Source: Branchiibius sp. NY16-3462-2 (GTDB lineage: Bacteria > Actinomycetota > Actinomycetes > Actinomycetales > Dermatophilaceae). From it: 64,000 nt of DNA. This document shows positions 34,328-43,761 of this stretch, piece by piece. How positions within the stretch are numbered: position 1 is the first letter of the stretch; every line of letters starts with the position of its first letter. The stretch is taken from positions 372,001 through 436,000 of the forward strand of contig NZ_LVCF01000001.1 in NCBI RefSeq assembly GCF_001594145.1. The letters run 5' to 3'. The notes under the pieces are model-generated. The model was not told the origin of the DNA and made no database searches. It was given only the letters and a program-made list of their open reading frames with translations. A program made the position numbers and the translations under genes.

Positions 34328-34585
34328 ATGAGCAGTCAGAGCAGACCCCTGCTGGTGTCCCTGGTCGCAATCGCCGCACTCACCGCAGTCGCCGCTGCCA
34401 CCAACCACCCGGCCAGCGCCCCCGATCCGGTGACCACCCACGCATTCGAGCAACTCGCCCAACGTGCCGGTGGGCGAGTATCCACCGGCAGCGCGCCGGT
34501 GGGCACGGCATCCGATCACGCAGCCGTTGTTGCCCCACCGGCCCCAGGCAACCCCGAGCGCTCGTGGAGCCCCGCGACCGGCTAG
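34328..34585 (+). CDS. Small exported or membrane-anchored protein, unknown
   Basis: This is an 85-residue ORF with a hydrophobic N-terminal segment (LLVSLVAIAALTAVAAA, residues 8-24) and a polar, Pro/Ala-rich remainder ending GNPERSWSPATG. GAGG lies about 9 nt before the ATG. The only similarity I can claim is to generic secreted peptides. Its last 4 bp overlap the end of map on the opposite strand. The codon use is GC-rich, but so is the whole region, so coding status is moderate. Confidence 0.45.
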   Translation: MSSQSRPLLVSLVAIAALTAVAAATNHPASAPDPVTTHAFEQLAQRAGGRVSTGSAPVGTASDHAAVVAPPAPGNPERSWSPATG

Positions 34586-35442
34586 TCGCCCAACGGAGCG
34601 AACGGCAGGCCGTGCGCAGCCAGTTCCGCAGCGCCGCCGTCCTGCGCCGTGAGCACCCACAACCCGCCCGGGGTGCAGGCCACGGTGTGCTCCCAGTGCG
34701 CGGCCCGTGATCCGTCGAGCGTCACGACGGTCCACCCGTCGCTGAGTTCCTCGGTCTCGAACGTGCCGAGGGTGACCATCGGCTCGATGGCCACGGTGGC
34801 ACCCACCCGCACCCGAGGACCCTTGGCACTGACCCGCTCGTTGAAAACCGTTGGCTCCATGTGCATCTCACGACCGATGCCGTGACCGGTGTACCCGTCG
34901 ACGATCTCGAAGTCGAGGTCGAGACCGGCTTCCCGATAGCCGGTCGCGGCGGCGTGCACGCTGTCCTCGATGTCGCCGCCGAGTTCGTACACCCCACGAC
35001 CCTCGCGGAAGCCGCCGATCCCGGCCCACATCGACTCCCGGGTGGCCTCGATCAGCGCCAGATCCTCCGGTCGACCGTGCTCCGGACCCCCGACGACCAG
35101 GCTGATCGCGCTGTCCCCGTGCCAGCCATCGACGATGGCGCCGGCGTCGACCGACAGCAGGTCCCCGGTGTGCAGCACCTGCTCACCAGGGATGCCGTGC
35201 ACGACCTGCTCGTTGACCGAGGTGCAGATCACCGCCGGGAACCCGTGGTAGCCCAGGAAGTTGGACGTCGCACCGTGGCGGGCGATCACCTCGGCCGCGA
35301 CGTCGTTCAGGTCGGCGGTGGTGATGCCATCACGTACGGCGTCCCGGACGGCCGCGAGAAGTTGCGCCACCACCAGACCGGCCCGGCGCATCGCCAGAAG
35401 CTGGTCGGTGGACTTGGTGGGCAGTTGCTCCCGGCCGAACAC
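34582..35442 (-). CDS. map: Methionine aminopeptidase, type I
   Basis: This is a 286-residue enzyme that removes the initiator methionine. The five metal ligands are recognisable: two Asp in VDAGAIVDGWHGDSA, His in GYTGHGIGREMH, Glu in AIEPMVT and Glu in HWEHTVA. It starts at a GTG 5 bp after adk, in the usual secY-adk-map order. The next gene of that order, infA, lies about 6.6 kb away. Confidence 0.97.
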   Translation of the reverse strand: MFGREQLPTKSTDQLLAMRRAGLVVAQLLAAVRDAVRDGITTADLNDVAAEVIARHGATSNFLGYHGFPAVICTSVNEQVVHGIPGEQVLHTGDLLSVDAGAIVDGWHGDSAISLVVGGPEHGRPEDLALIEATRESMWAGIGGFREGRGVYELGGDIEDSVHAAATGYREAGLDLDFEIVDGYTGHGIGREMHMEPTVFNERVSAKGPRVRVGATVAIEPMVTLGTFETEELSDGWTVVTLDGSRAAHWEHTVACTPGGLWVLTAQDGGAAELAAHGLPFAPLGD

Positions 35443-35447
35443 GAAAC

Positions 35448-36031
35448 TCAGGCCGGCTGTTCGTCGCCGACGGTGTCCAGCACCGCGCCGATGCGCGCTT
35501 CGACCTCGTCCATGCTGCCCAGGCCGTCGACCTGGCGCAGGAGTCCGCGATCGGCGTACCGCTGGGCAAGGGGCGCGGTCTCGCGCTGGTAGATGTCCTG
35601 GCGCTCGCGGATGATTTCCTCGGTGTCGTCGGCGCGTCCGCTGGTCTGGGCGCGCTTGAGGATCCGCTGCACGATCTCGTCCTGATCGACGGTCAACTCG
35701 ATGACCGCATCCAGGCTCAGGCCCTGCCCGGCGAGGTAGTCATCCAGGGCGTCCACCTGGGCCAGCGTGCGCGGGTAGCCGTCCAGCAGGAAGCCCTGCG
35801 CCGCGTCGGGTTCGGCGAGCCGGTCCGCGACGATCTGGTTGGTGATCTCATCGGTCACGTAACCGCCGGAGGCCAGGATGTCCTTGACCTGTAATCCCAG
35901 CGGCGTCTCGTTCTTGATGTTGGCGCGGAAGATGTCACCGGTCGAGATGTGCGGGATACCGCGGTGGGCGGCCAGCCGCTCGGCCTGGGTGCCTTTTCCC
36001 GCTCCGGGCGGACCGAGGATGATCAATCGCA

Positions 36032-36032
<1 letters not shown>
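35448..36032 (-). CDS. adk: Adenylate kinase
   Basis: This 194-residue short-form enzyme catalyses AMP + ATP to 2 ADP. The ATG at 36032 overlaps the secY stop and gives MRLIILGPPGAGKGTQAE with the P-loop at residues 7-15. The frame remains open upstream inside secY but is not used. STGDIFRANIKN and GYPRTLAQVDALD are the other signatures. The LID region is short and lacks zinc cysteines, the usual actinobacterial form. Confidence 0.98.
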
Positions 36033-37351
<1,319 letters not shown>

Positions 37352-37487
37352 AAGGTCCTCCTACGTCAGTTCTCGCCTGAGGTTACACAGGCCAGACAGC
37401 AACACCTCGACGCCGGTGCCCGGACGAACCGGGACCTGCGCCGAGGCGTGTGCGTTGAGCAAGTACGTCGTCGCTTTGGGTGAACGA

Positions 37488-37958
37488 TCACCCGAGGGTG
37501 ATCGTGCCGCCCGCAGCTTCGATCTTGTCCTTGGCGGTAGCCGAGAACTTCGCGGCGGTGACGTCGACCTTGACCTTCAACTCACCGGTGCCGAGGACCT
37601 TGATCGGCTGACCCTTGCGGACCGCGCCCTTGGCAACCAGCGTGTCCGCGTCGACCTGACCACCCTCGGGGAAGAGAGCGGAGATCTTGTCCAGGTTCAC
37701 GACCTGGTAGGTCACCTTGAACGGGTTCTTGAAGCCGCGCAGCTTCGGCAGCCGCATGTGGATCGGGGTCTGACCACCCTCGAAGGCGGCCGGCACCTGG
37801 TAGCGGGCCTTGGTGCCCTTGGTGCCACGGCCGGCGGTCTTACCCTTGGAGCCCTCACCGCGACCCACACGGGTCTTGGCGGTCTTGGCGCCCGGGGCGG
37901 GCCGCAGGTGGTGCACCTTGAGGGCGTGGCCCTCTGCCTTGTCAGTCTTGTCAGTCAT
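37488..37958 (-). CDS. rplO: 50S ribosomal protein L15
   Basis: This 156-residue protein has the typical L15 N-terminus LKVHHLRPAPGAKTAKTRVG and the Gly-rich GRGTKGTKARYQVPAAFEGG segment. It is a late-assembly large-subunit protein at the end of the spc operon. The rpmD stop lies 2 bp before its start. Confidence 0.99.
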   Translation of the reverse strand: MTDKTDKAEGHALKVHHLRPAPGAKTAKTRVGRGEGSKGKTAGRGTKGTKARYQVPAAFEGGQTPIHMRLPKLRGFKNPFKVTYQVVNLDKISALFPEGGQVDADTLVAKGAVRKGQPIKVLGTGELKVKVDVTAAKFSATAKDKIEAAGGTITLG

Positions 37959-37960
37959 CG

Positions 37961-38143
37961 TCAGTCAATCTCCTCAACGGTCACCAGGTGGCGAACCGTC
38001 TGGACCATGCCGCGGAACTCGGGACGGTCCTCTTTCACCACCGTGTGACCGACGCGCTTGAGGCCCAGCGAGCGCAACGTCTCGCGGTGGTTGGCCTTGG
38101 CGCCGATCTCGGAACGGGTCTGGGTCACCTTCAGGGAAGCCAT
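37961..38143 (-). CDS. rpmD: 50S ribosomal protein L30
   Basis: This 60-residue protein was read directly: MASLKVTQTRSEIGAKANHR, then the SLGLKRVGHTVVKEDRPEFR core, and the end VRHLVTVEEID. Its length matches bacterial L30. Its ATG overlaps the rpsE stop by one base and it abuts rplO. Confidence 0.98.
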   Translation of the reverse strand: MASLKVTQTRSEIGAKANHRETLRSLGLKRVGHTVVKEDRPEFRGMVQTVRHLVTVEEID

Positions 38144-38841
38144 CAGGAACCTACCTTCGCGGTCTTGGCAGCGTCGGCCTTGGCGGCCGCGTCCTCTGCC
38201 AGCGCACGCTGCAACCGCACGGGGGCCACCGCGTCCAGCGGCAGACCACGACGGGCGGCAACGGCCTCGGGCCGCTCCAGACCCTTCAGCGCGGCCACGG
38301 TCGCGTGCACGATGTTGATCGGGTTGCTGCTGCCCAGCGACTTGGACAGCACGTCGTGGACACCGGCGCACTCCAGGACGGCGCGCACCGGACCACCGGC
38401 GATCACACCGGTACCGGCGGAGGCCGGACGCAGCATGACGACACCAGCGGCGGCCTCACCCTGCACCGGGTGCGGGATGGAGCCGGCGATCACCGGGACG
38501 CGGAAGAAGTTCTTCTTGGCTTCTTCGACACCCTTGGCGATAGCGGCCGGGACTTCCTTGGCCTTGCCGTAGCCGACACCCACGGTGCCGTTGCCGTCGC
38601 CCACCACGACCAGCGCGGTGAAGCTGAACCGGCGGCCACCCTGCACGACCTTGGCGACGCGGTTGATGGTGACGACGCGCTCCAGGTACTGGTTGCGGTC
38701 GTCGTTGCCGCCACGACGGTTGTCGCGGCGGTCGTCACGGCCACCACCGCGACGGTTGTCGCGACGGTCGCCGGTGTTCTCGGTGTTGGAGTCGGTCGTC
38801 CCCTGGGCGGAGCCAGCGGCGCGACGCTGCGGTCCAGCCAT
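38143..38841 (-). CDS. rpsE: 30S ribosomal protein S5 with Arg/Asp-rich N-terminal extension
   Basis: This is a 232-residue protein. The S5 body begins near residue 52 (YLERVVTINRVAKVVQGGRR) and includes GVGYGKAKEVPAAIAKGVEE and VGVVMLRPASAGTGVIAGGP-like segments (here AGVVMLRPASAGTGVIAGG). The first ~50 residues are low complexity with repeated GDRRDNRRGGGRDDRR units, longer than in Escherichia coli S5. S5 helps set decoding fidelity. It sits between rplR and rpmD in the spc operon. Confidence 0.98.
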   Translation of the reverse strand: MAGPQRRAAGSAQGTTDSNTENTGDRRDNRRGGGRDDRRDNRRGGNDDRNQYLERVVTINRVAKVVQGGRRFSFTALVVVGDGNGTVGVGYGKAKEVPAAIAKGVEEAKKNFFRVPVIAGSIPHPVQGEAAAGVVMLRPASAGTGVIAGGPVRAVLECAGVHDVLSKSLGSSNPINIVHATVAALKGLERPEAVAARRGLPLDAVAPVRLQRALAEDAAAKADAAKTAKVGS

Positions 38842-38875
38842 CAGTTCTTCCTCATCTCAATCGAAAATACGGTCA

Positions 38876-39256
38876 TCACAGAGTCAACCCGCCTTCACGG
38901 GCGCCGTCGGCGATGGCGGCGACGCGGCCGGTGTAGCGGTTACCGCCCCGGTCGAAGACGACGGCGTCGATGCCGGCTTCCTTCGCACGAGCGGCGACGA
39001 GTTCGCCGACGCGCTTGGCCTTGGCGGTCTTGTCACCCTCGAAGCCGCGCAGATCCGCTTCCATGGTCGACGCCGACGCGACGGTCTGGCCGACGGTGTC
39101 GTCGACGACCTGCACGAAGACGTGCCGCGAGCTGCGGGTCACCACCAGACGGGGGCGCTCCGGCGTACCGGTGAGGTTCTTGCGCAGCCGGAAGTGGCGG
39201 CGGTTGCGGGCGGCCGAACGGGTGCTCGAACGCTTGACGATCCTGGCGTTTGCCAT
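38876..39256 (-). CDS. rplR: 50S ribosomal protein L18
   Basis: This 126-residue 5S rRNA-binding protein has a basic N-terminus (KRSSTRSAARNRRHFRLRKN) and family segments RPRLVVTRSSRHVFVQVVDD and AGIDAVVFDRGGNRYTGRVA. It lies 3 bp after rplF. Confidence 0.98.
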   Translation of the reverse strand: MANARIVKRSSTRSAARNRRHFRLRKNLTGTPERPRLVVTRSSRHVFVQVVDDTVGQTVASASTMEADLRGFEGDKTAKAKRVGELVAARAKEAGIDAVVFDRGGNRYTGRVAAIADGAREGGLTL

Positions 39257-39259
39257 GGC

Positions 39260-39799
39260 TTACTTACCAGCCTTTCCGACCTTGCGGCGGATGTGCTCGC
39301 CTTCGTAGCGCACGCCCTTGGCCTTGTACGGGTCGGGCTTGCGCAGCTTGCGGATGTTTGCAGCGACCTCGCCGACCTGCTGCTTGTCGATCCCGGACAC
39401 CGAGAACCGGGTGGGGTTCTCGACGGCGAAGGTGATGCCTTCCGGCGCCTTCACCAGGATCGGGTGGCTGTAACCCAGGGCGAACTCGAGGTCCTTGCCC
39501 TTGGCGGTCACGCGGTAACCGGTGCCGTGGATCTCCAGCTTCTTGGTGTAGCCCTCGGTGACACCGATGACCATGTTGTTGATCAGGGTGCGGGTCAGGC
39601 CGTGCCGGGACCGCGCGTCGCGGCCGTCGTTGGGCCGGCTGACCTGCAGTGCGCCGTCTTCACCCTTGGCGACCGAGATCGGCTCGGGGACAACGAAGCT
39701 CAACTGACCCTTGGGACCCTTCACCGCAACGGACTGACCGTCGATGGTGATATCCACGCCACTGGGCACGGAAACCGGGAGACGTCCAATACGTGACAT
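39260..39799 (-). CDS. rplF: 50S ribosomal protein L6
   Basis: This 179-residue protein uses the ATG at 39799 (MSRIGRLPVSVPSGVDITID), preceded by AAAAGGAGAG. Nineteen upstream codons in frame overlap rpsH and are ignored. The C-terminal RKPDPYKAKGVRYEGEHIRR is the classic L6 signature. It contacts helix 97 and the sarcin-ricin region of the 23S rRNA. Confidence 0.98.
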   Translation of the reverse strand: MSRIGRLPVSVPSGVDITIDGQSVAVKGPKGQLSFVVPEPISVAKGEDGALQVSRPNDGRDARSRHGLTRTLINNMVIGVTEGYTKKLEIHGTGYRVTAKGKDLEFALGYSHPILVKAPEGITFAVENPTRFSVSGIDKQQVGEVAANIRKLRKPDPYKAKGVRYEGEHIRRKVGKAGK

Positions 39800-39821
39800 C
39801 GCAGTACTCTCCTTTTCCCGA

Positions 39822-40220
39822 TTACCAGATGTAGGCGAGGACTTCCCCGCCAACACCCTTGGAGGCCGCCTGCTTGTCGGTCAACAAACCGGACGACGTG
39901 GACAGAATCGCCACCCCCAGGCCGCCGAGGACTCGGGGCAGGTTGGTGGACTTGGCGTAGACGCGCAGACCCGGCTTGGAGATCCGGCGCACACCCGCGA
40001 TGGAACGCTCGCGGTTGGGGCCGTACTTCAGGTCAATGATCAGCGTCTTACCGACGGCCGCGTCCTCGACGCGGAAACCGGCGATGTAACCCTCGGCCTG
40101 CAGGATCTCGGCGATGTGCGACTTCAGCTTGGAGTACGGCATCGACGTCGAGTCGTGGTGGGCCGAATTGGCGTTGCGGACGCGCGTCAGCATGTCCGCA
40201 ATCGGATCGGTCATGGTCAT
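39822..40220 (-). CDS. rpsH: 30S ribosomal protein S8
   Basis: This is a 132-residue protein of normal length: MTMTDPIADMLTRVRNANSA, GVRRISKPGLRVYAKSTNLP and the end KGVGGEVLAYIW. In Escherichia coli S8 is the autoregulator of the spc operon. It follows rpsN after 90 bp. That spacer contains a small TCCCGC/GCGGGA hairpin at 40253-40267. Confidence 0.98.
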   Translation of the reverse strand: MTMTDPIADMLTRVRNANSAHHDSTSMPYSKLKSHIAEILQAEGYIAGFRVEDAAVGKTLIIDLKYGPNRERSIAGVRRISKPGLRVYAKSTNLPRVLGGLGVAILSTSSGLLTDKQAASKGVGGEVLAYIW

Positions 40221-40310
40221 GGGCTCTTGCCCTCCCTCACCGGGGTTTCAGTTCCCGCTGCGCGGGACCGACCTACGGTGTAGTTGTTTCGGAATGAAGG
40301 TTGGGTGGTC

Positions 40311-40496
40311 TTACCAGCTGGATTTGGTCACGCCGGGCAGTTCGCCCCGGTGCGCCATCTCGCGGAGGCAGATACGGCACAGGCCGAACTTGCGGTACAC
40401 CGAGTGCGGCCGGCCGCAGCGCTGGCAGCGGGTGTAGGCGCGTACGGCGAACTTCGGCTTCTTGTTGGCCTTGTTGATCAGTGCGGTCTTAGCCAT
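40311..40496 (-). CDS. rpsN: 30S ribosomal protein S14, zinc-binding type Z
   Basis: This 61-residue protein has the two zinc knuckle pairs CQRCGRPHSVY and GLCRICLREMAHRGELPG, defining the short zinc-type S14. Zinc-free S14 paralogues of about 100 residues exist elsewhere in many actinobacteria; none is visible here. It starts 2 bp after rplE. Confidence 0.98.
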   Translation of the reverse strand: MAKTALINKANKKPKFAVRAYTRCQRCGRPHSVYRKFGLCRICLREMAHRGELPGVTKSSW

Positions 40497-40498
40497 GA

Positions 40499-41083
40499 TC
40501 AGTTCTCCTTGAACGGGAACCCGAGCTGCTTGAGCAGCGCGCGGCCCTGGTCGTCGCTGGTGGCGGTCGTGACGACCGTGATGTCCATACCGCGAACGCG
40601 GTCGATCTTGTCCGGGTCGATCTCATGGAACATCGACTGCTCGGTCAGACCGAAGGTGTAGTTGCCGTTCCCGTCGAACTGCTTGCCCGACAGACCGCGG
40701 AAGTCACGGATACGGGGCAGCGCGATGGAGATCAGCCGGTCGAGGAACTCCCACATGCGGTCGCCGCGCAGCGTCACGTGCGCGCCGATCGGCATCCCCT
40801 CGCGCAGCTTGAACTGCGCGATGGACTTGCGGGCCTTGGTCACGGTCGGCGCCTGGCCGGTGATCGCACTGAGGTCGCGGATGGCGCCCTCGATCAGCTT
40901 GGAGTCCTTGGCCGCATCGCCGACACCCATGTTCACCACGACCTTGGTCACGGTGGGCACGAGCATGACGTTCGGGATCTCGAACTGGCTCTGCAGCGCG
41001 GGACGGATCTCCTCGGCGTACCGCGTCTTCAGGCGCGGGGTGACCTTGGTGGTCGTCTCTTCGGTGCTCTCAACAGTCGTCAT
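40499..41083 (-). CDS. rplE: 50S ribosomal protein L5
   Basis: This 194-residue protein uses the ATG at 41083, which overlaps the rplX stop (ATGA); the GTG one codon earlier is less likely. The first ~15 residues are a short polar extension. RYAEEIRPALQSQFEIPNVM, ITGQAPTVTKARKSIAQFKL and RDFRGLSGKQFDGNGNYTFG are typical L5. It binds 5S rRNA and the P-site tRNA. Confidence 0.98.
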   Translation of the reverse strand: MTTVESTEETTTKVTPRLKTRYAEEIRPALQSQFEIPNVMLVPTVTKVVVNMGVGDAAKDSKLIEGAIRDLSAITGQAPTVTKARKSIAQFKLREGMPIGAHVTLRGDRMWEFLDRLISIALPRIRDFRGLSGKQFDGNGNYTFGLTEQSMFHEIDPDKIDRVRGMDITVVTTATSDDQGRALLKQLGFPFKEN

Positions 41084-41454
41084 CACAGGTCCTTACCGGA
41101 GCGAACCGACACCCGGGTGCGCACCGTCTTGGTGCGACCGTCGCGCTCCACGCTCTCGACCCGCGTCTTGATCCGGGTCGGCTTCTTGGTCTCGGGGTCG
41201 ACGATCGCCACGTTGGACACGTGGATCGGCGCCTCAACGACCTCGATGCCACCGGAGCTGCTGCCCGGCTGGCCGGCCCGCACGTGCTTGGTCACGCGGT
41301 TGATGCCCTCGACCAGCACCCGCTGGGTCTCGGGGTACACGGCGATGACCTTGCCCTGCTTGCCCTTGTCGCCACCGTTGGCCTGCGAGCGGCCGCTGAT
41401 GACCTGGACGAGGTCGTTCTTCTTGATCTTCATCTTCGGCGTACGAGTTGCCAT
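41083..41454 (-). CDS. rplX: 50S ribosomal protein L24
   Basis: This is a 123-residue protein. The ATG at 41454 is favoured because GGAGG lies 10 nt upstream; a GTG at 41460 would overlap the rplN stop. KMKIKKNDLVQVISGRS and GKQGKVIAVYPETQRVLVEG are the KOW motif region, and NVAIVDPETKKPTRI follows. It is an assembly initiator at the tunnel exit. Confidence 0.97.
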   Translation of the reverse strand: MATRTPKMKIKKNDLVQVISGRSQANGGDKGKQGKVIAVYPETQRVLVEGINRVTKHVRAGQPGSSSGGIEVVEAPIHVSNVAIVDPETKKPTRIKTRVESVERDGRTKTVRTRVSVRSGKDL

Positions 41455-41456
41455 GT

Positions 41457-41825
41457 TCACAGCACCTCCGGGGCCAGCGAAATGATCTTCATGAACTTCT
41501 TGTCGCGCAGCTCGCGGCCCACCGGGCCGAAGATGCGCGTACCACGCGGGTCGCCGTCGGTCTTGAGGATGACGGCCGCGTTCTCATCGAATTTGATGTA
41601 GCTGCCGTCGGGACGACGACGCTCCTTCTTGGTCCGGACGATGACCGCCTTGACGACATCGCCCTTCTTGACGTTGCCACCCGGGATGGCGTCCTTGACG
41701 GTCGCCACGATGGTGTCACCGATGCCGGCGTAGCGACGTCCGGAACCACCGAGCACCCGGATGCACAAGATCTCCTTGGCACCGGTGTTGTCGGCGACTC
41801 GCAGTCGCGACTCCTGCTGGATCAC
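41457..41825 (-). CDS. rplN: 50S ribosomal protein L14
   Basis: This 122-residue protein is near-invariant in bacteria: MIQQESRLRVADNTGAKEIL, VIVRTKKERRRPDGSYIKFD and FGPVGRELRDKKFMKIISLA. It is the first gene of the spc group and lies 119 bp after rpsQ. That spacer may carry a promoter, but I see no clear one. Confidence 0.99.
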   Translation of the reverse strand: MIQQESRLRVADNTGAKEILCIRVLGGSGRRYAGIGDTIVATVKDAIPGGNVKKGDVVKAVIVRTKKERRRPDGSYIKFDENAAVILKTDGDPRGTRIFGPVGRELRDKKFMKIISLAPEVL

Positions 41826-41944
41826 AGTTCTTCTCCTGTCGTCTCACTGGTTCTCACGAGTCCGTGAGCCTTGCGGAACGGATATGGGTCTGGGTTGGTA
41901 CGGCGCTCGGCAACCGATCGACGTACCCGAGGGTCAGGCGCTGA

Positions 41945-42232
41945 TTACTTGGCGCGCTCGAGGATCTCGACCACGCGCCAGCGCTTCTGCGCCGACAGCG
42001 GACGGGTCTCCATGATCTGCACCAGGTCGCCCACGCCGCACTCGTTCTTCTCGTCGTGCGCCTTCAGGCGGCTGGTGTGCTTCATGACCTTGCCGTAGAG
42101 GGCGTGCTTCTTGCGGTCCTCGACCTCGACCACGACGGTCTTGTCCATCTTGTCGCTGACCACGTAGCCCTGGCGGGTCTTGCGGTGGTTACGCGCACCG
42201 GTCTCCGGGGCGTTCGTCTGGGTGTCGGCCAT
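41945..42232 (-). CDS. rpsQ: 30S ribosomal protein S17
   Basis: This is a 95-residue protein. The ATG at 42232 follows the rpmC stop by 1 bp; the upstream in-frame codons lie inside rpmC. The OB-fold core is QGYVVSDKMDKTVVVEVEDR and MKHTSRLKAHDEKNECGVGD. The first ~17 residues are a polar extension usual in actinobacteria. It binds the 16S 5' domain and is the last gene of the S10 group. Confidence 0.98.
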   Translation of the reverse strand: MADTQTNAPETGARNHRKTRQGYVVSDKMDKTVVVEVEDRKKHALYGKVMKHTSRLKAHDEKNECGVGDLVQIMETRPLSAQKRWRVVEILERAK

Positions 42233-42233
42233 G

Positions 42234-42482
42234 TCAGCCCTCCTGCTTGCTGGACTCGGGTGCACGTCCGATGCCGAGCTCACGCTCACGCATCTCGGTG
42301 TACAGCCGAGCGATGTCTTTCTTGACCGCGCGCAGCCGGGAGTTGTTCTCCAGCTGGCCGGTAGCCGACTGGAAGCGCAGGTTGAACAGCTCGACCTTCG
42401 CCTTGGCCAACTCCGACTTCAACGACTCGTCGTCAAGTTCGCGCAACTTGGCCGGAGCCAGGTCCTTGCTACCTACTGCCAT
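42234..42482 (-). CDS. rpmC: 50S ribosomal protein L29
   Basis: This 82-residue helical protein contains LRELDDESLKSELAKAKVEL and FNLRFQSATGQLENNSRLRA, the L29 core. The start overlaps the rplP stop by one base. A short polar C-terminal tail (APESSKQEG) is added. It sits at the tunnel exit, near the signal-recognition particle site. Confidence 0.98.
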   Translation of the reverse strand: MAVGSKDLAPAKLRELDDESLKSELAKAKVELFNLRFQSATGQLENNSRLRAVKKDIARLYTEMRERELGIGRAPESSKQEG

Positions 42483-42901
42483 CAGAAGTCACCGCCTTCA
42501 CGGGAGATGAACCGGCACTTCATCGGCAGCTTGTGAATCGCCAGGCGCATCGCCTCGCGGGCCACATCCTCCTCAACACCGGAGATTTCGAACATCACGC
42601 GACCCGGCTTCACGTTGGCGACCCACCATTCCGGGGAACCCTTACCGGAACCCATGCGGGTCTCGGCGGGCTTCTTGGTCAGCGGACGGTCCGGGTAGAT
42701 GTTGATCCAGACCTTTCCGCCACGCTTCATGTAGCGGGTCATGGCGATACGAGCGGACTCGATCTGCCGGTTGGTGACGTACGCCGGCTCCAGGGCCTGG
42801 ATGCCGTAGTCACCGAACGCCACGGTGGTGCCGCCCTTGGCGGCGCCGCTGCGGCCGGGGTGGTGCTGCTTGCGGTGCTTCACACGACGCGGGATCAGCA
42901 T
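42482..42901 (-). CDS. rplP: 50S ribosomal protein L16
   Basis: This is a 139-residue protein: MLIPRRVKHRKQHHPGRSGA, TNRQIESARIAMTRYMKRGG and GSGKGSPEWWVANVKPGRVM are diagnostic. It organises the A-site tRNA elbow region. Its start overlaps the rpsC stop by one base, and its stop overlaps the rpmC start. Confidence 0.99.
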   Translation of the reverse strand: MLIPRRVKHRKQHHPGRSGAAKGGTTVAFGDYGIQALEPAYVTNRQIESARIAMTRYMKRGGKVWINIYPDRPLTKKPAETRMGSGKGSPEWWVANVKPGRVMFEISGVEEDVAREAMRLAIHKLPMKCRFISREGGDF

Positions 42902-43761
42902 CAGGCTTCGCCTCCTTCGGCGGTTTCAACGGTCGCGACCTGCGCGACGGCTTCCTGGGCCGGCTGCTGGTCGTTCTCGACCACACCGGCCTCGACGGTC
43001 TGCGGCTGCTCCGCGTCCTCGCGGCGCGGGCGACGCGAGTCACGACGGTCATCGCGGCGGTCGTCACGACGGCCACGGGCCGGACGCGACGGCGCAGCAG
43101 CCTGCTCACGAGCCAGTTCCTTGGCGGTCAGGTCGCCGTTGTAGATCCAGACCTTCACGCCGATGCGGCCGAACGTCGTACGCGCCTCGTAGAAGCCGTA
43201 GTCGATGTTGGCGCGCAGGGTGTGCAGCGGAACGCGGCCCTCGCGGTAGAACTCGGTGCGGCTCATCTCGGCGCCGTTCAGACGACCGGAGACCATCACC
43301 CGGATGCCCTTGGCACCGGCGCGCTGCGCGGACTGCATGCCCTTGCGCATCGCACGACGGAAGTTCACACGGGCCGACAACTGCTCGGCGATGCCCTGGG
43401 CGACCAGCTGGGCGTCAGCCTCGGGGTTCTTGACCTCGAGGATGTTCAGCTGCACCTGCTTGGCGGTGAGCTTCTCCAGCTCGCTGCGCAGGCGGTCGGC
43501 CTCGGCACCGCGGCGACCGATCACGATGCCCGGACGGGCGGTGTGGATGTCGACGCGGACACGGTCACGGGTGCGCTCGATCTCCACGCGGGAGATGCCG
43601 GCACGCTCCATGCCCTTGGCCATGAGGTTGCGGATCGCGACGTCTTCCTTGACGTAGTCGCGGTAGCGCTGACCCACCTTGGAGCTGTCCGCGAACCAGC
43701 GGCTCTTGTGCTCGGTGGTGATACCGAGACGGAAACCGTTCGGGTTGACCTTCTGACCCAT
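42901..43761 (-). CDS. rpsC: 30S ribosomal protein S3 with long charged C-terminal extension
   Basis: This is a 286-residue protein. The KH-type core spans residues 1-~215 (MGQKVNPNGFRLGITTEHKS, RPGIVIGRRGAEADRLRSEL, EFYREGRVPLHTLRANIDYG). The last ~70 residues hold RRDDRRDDRRDSRRPRRE followed by an acidic Gln/Ala-rich tail. The basic part resembles the S5 extension in this window. S3 is part of the mRNA entry site and helicase activity. Confidence 0.98.
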   Translation of the reverse strand: MGQKVNPNGFRLGITTEHKSRWFADSSKVGQRYRDYVKEDVAIRNLMAKGMERAGISRVEIERTRDRVRVDIHTARPGIVIGRRGAEADRLRSELEKLTAKQVQLNILEVKNPEADAQLVAQGIAEQLSARVNFRRAMRKGMQSAQRAGAKGIRVMVSGRLNGAEMSRTEFYREGRVPLHTLRANIDYGFYEARTTFGRIGVKVWIYNGDLTAKELAREQAAAPSRPARGRRDDRRDDRRDSRRPRREDAEQPQTVEAGVVENDQQPAQEAVAQVATVETAEGGEA

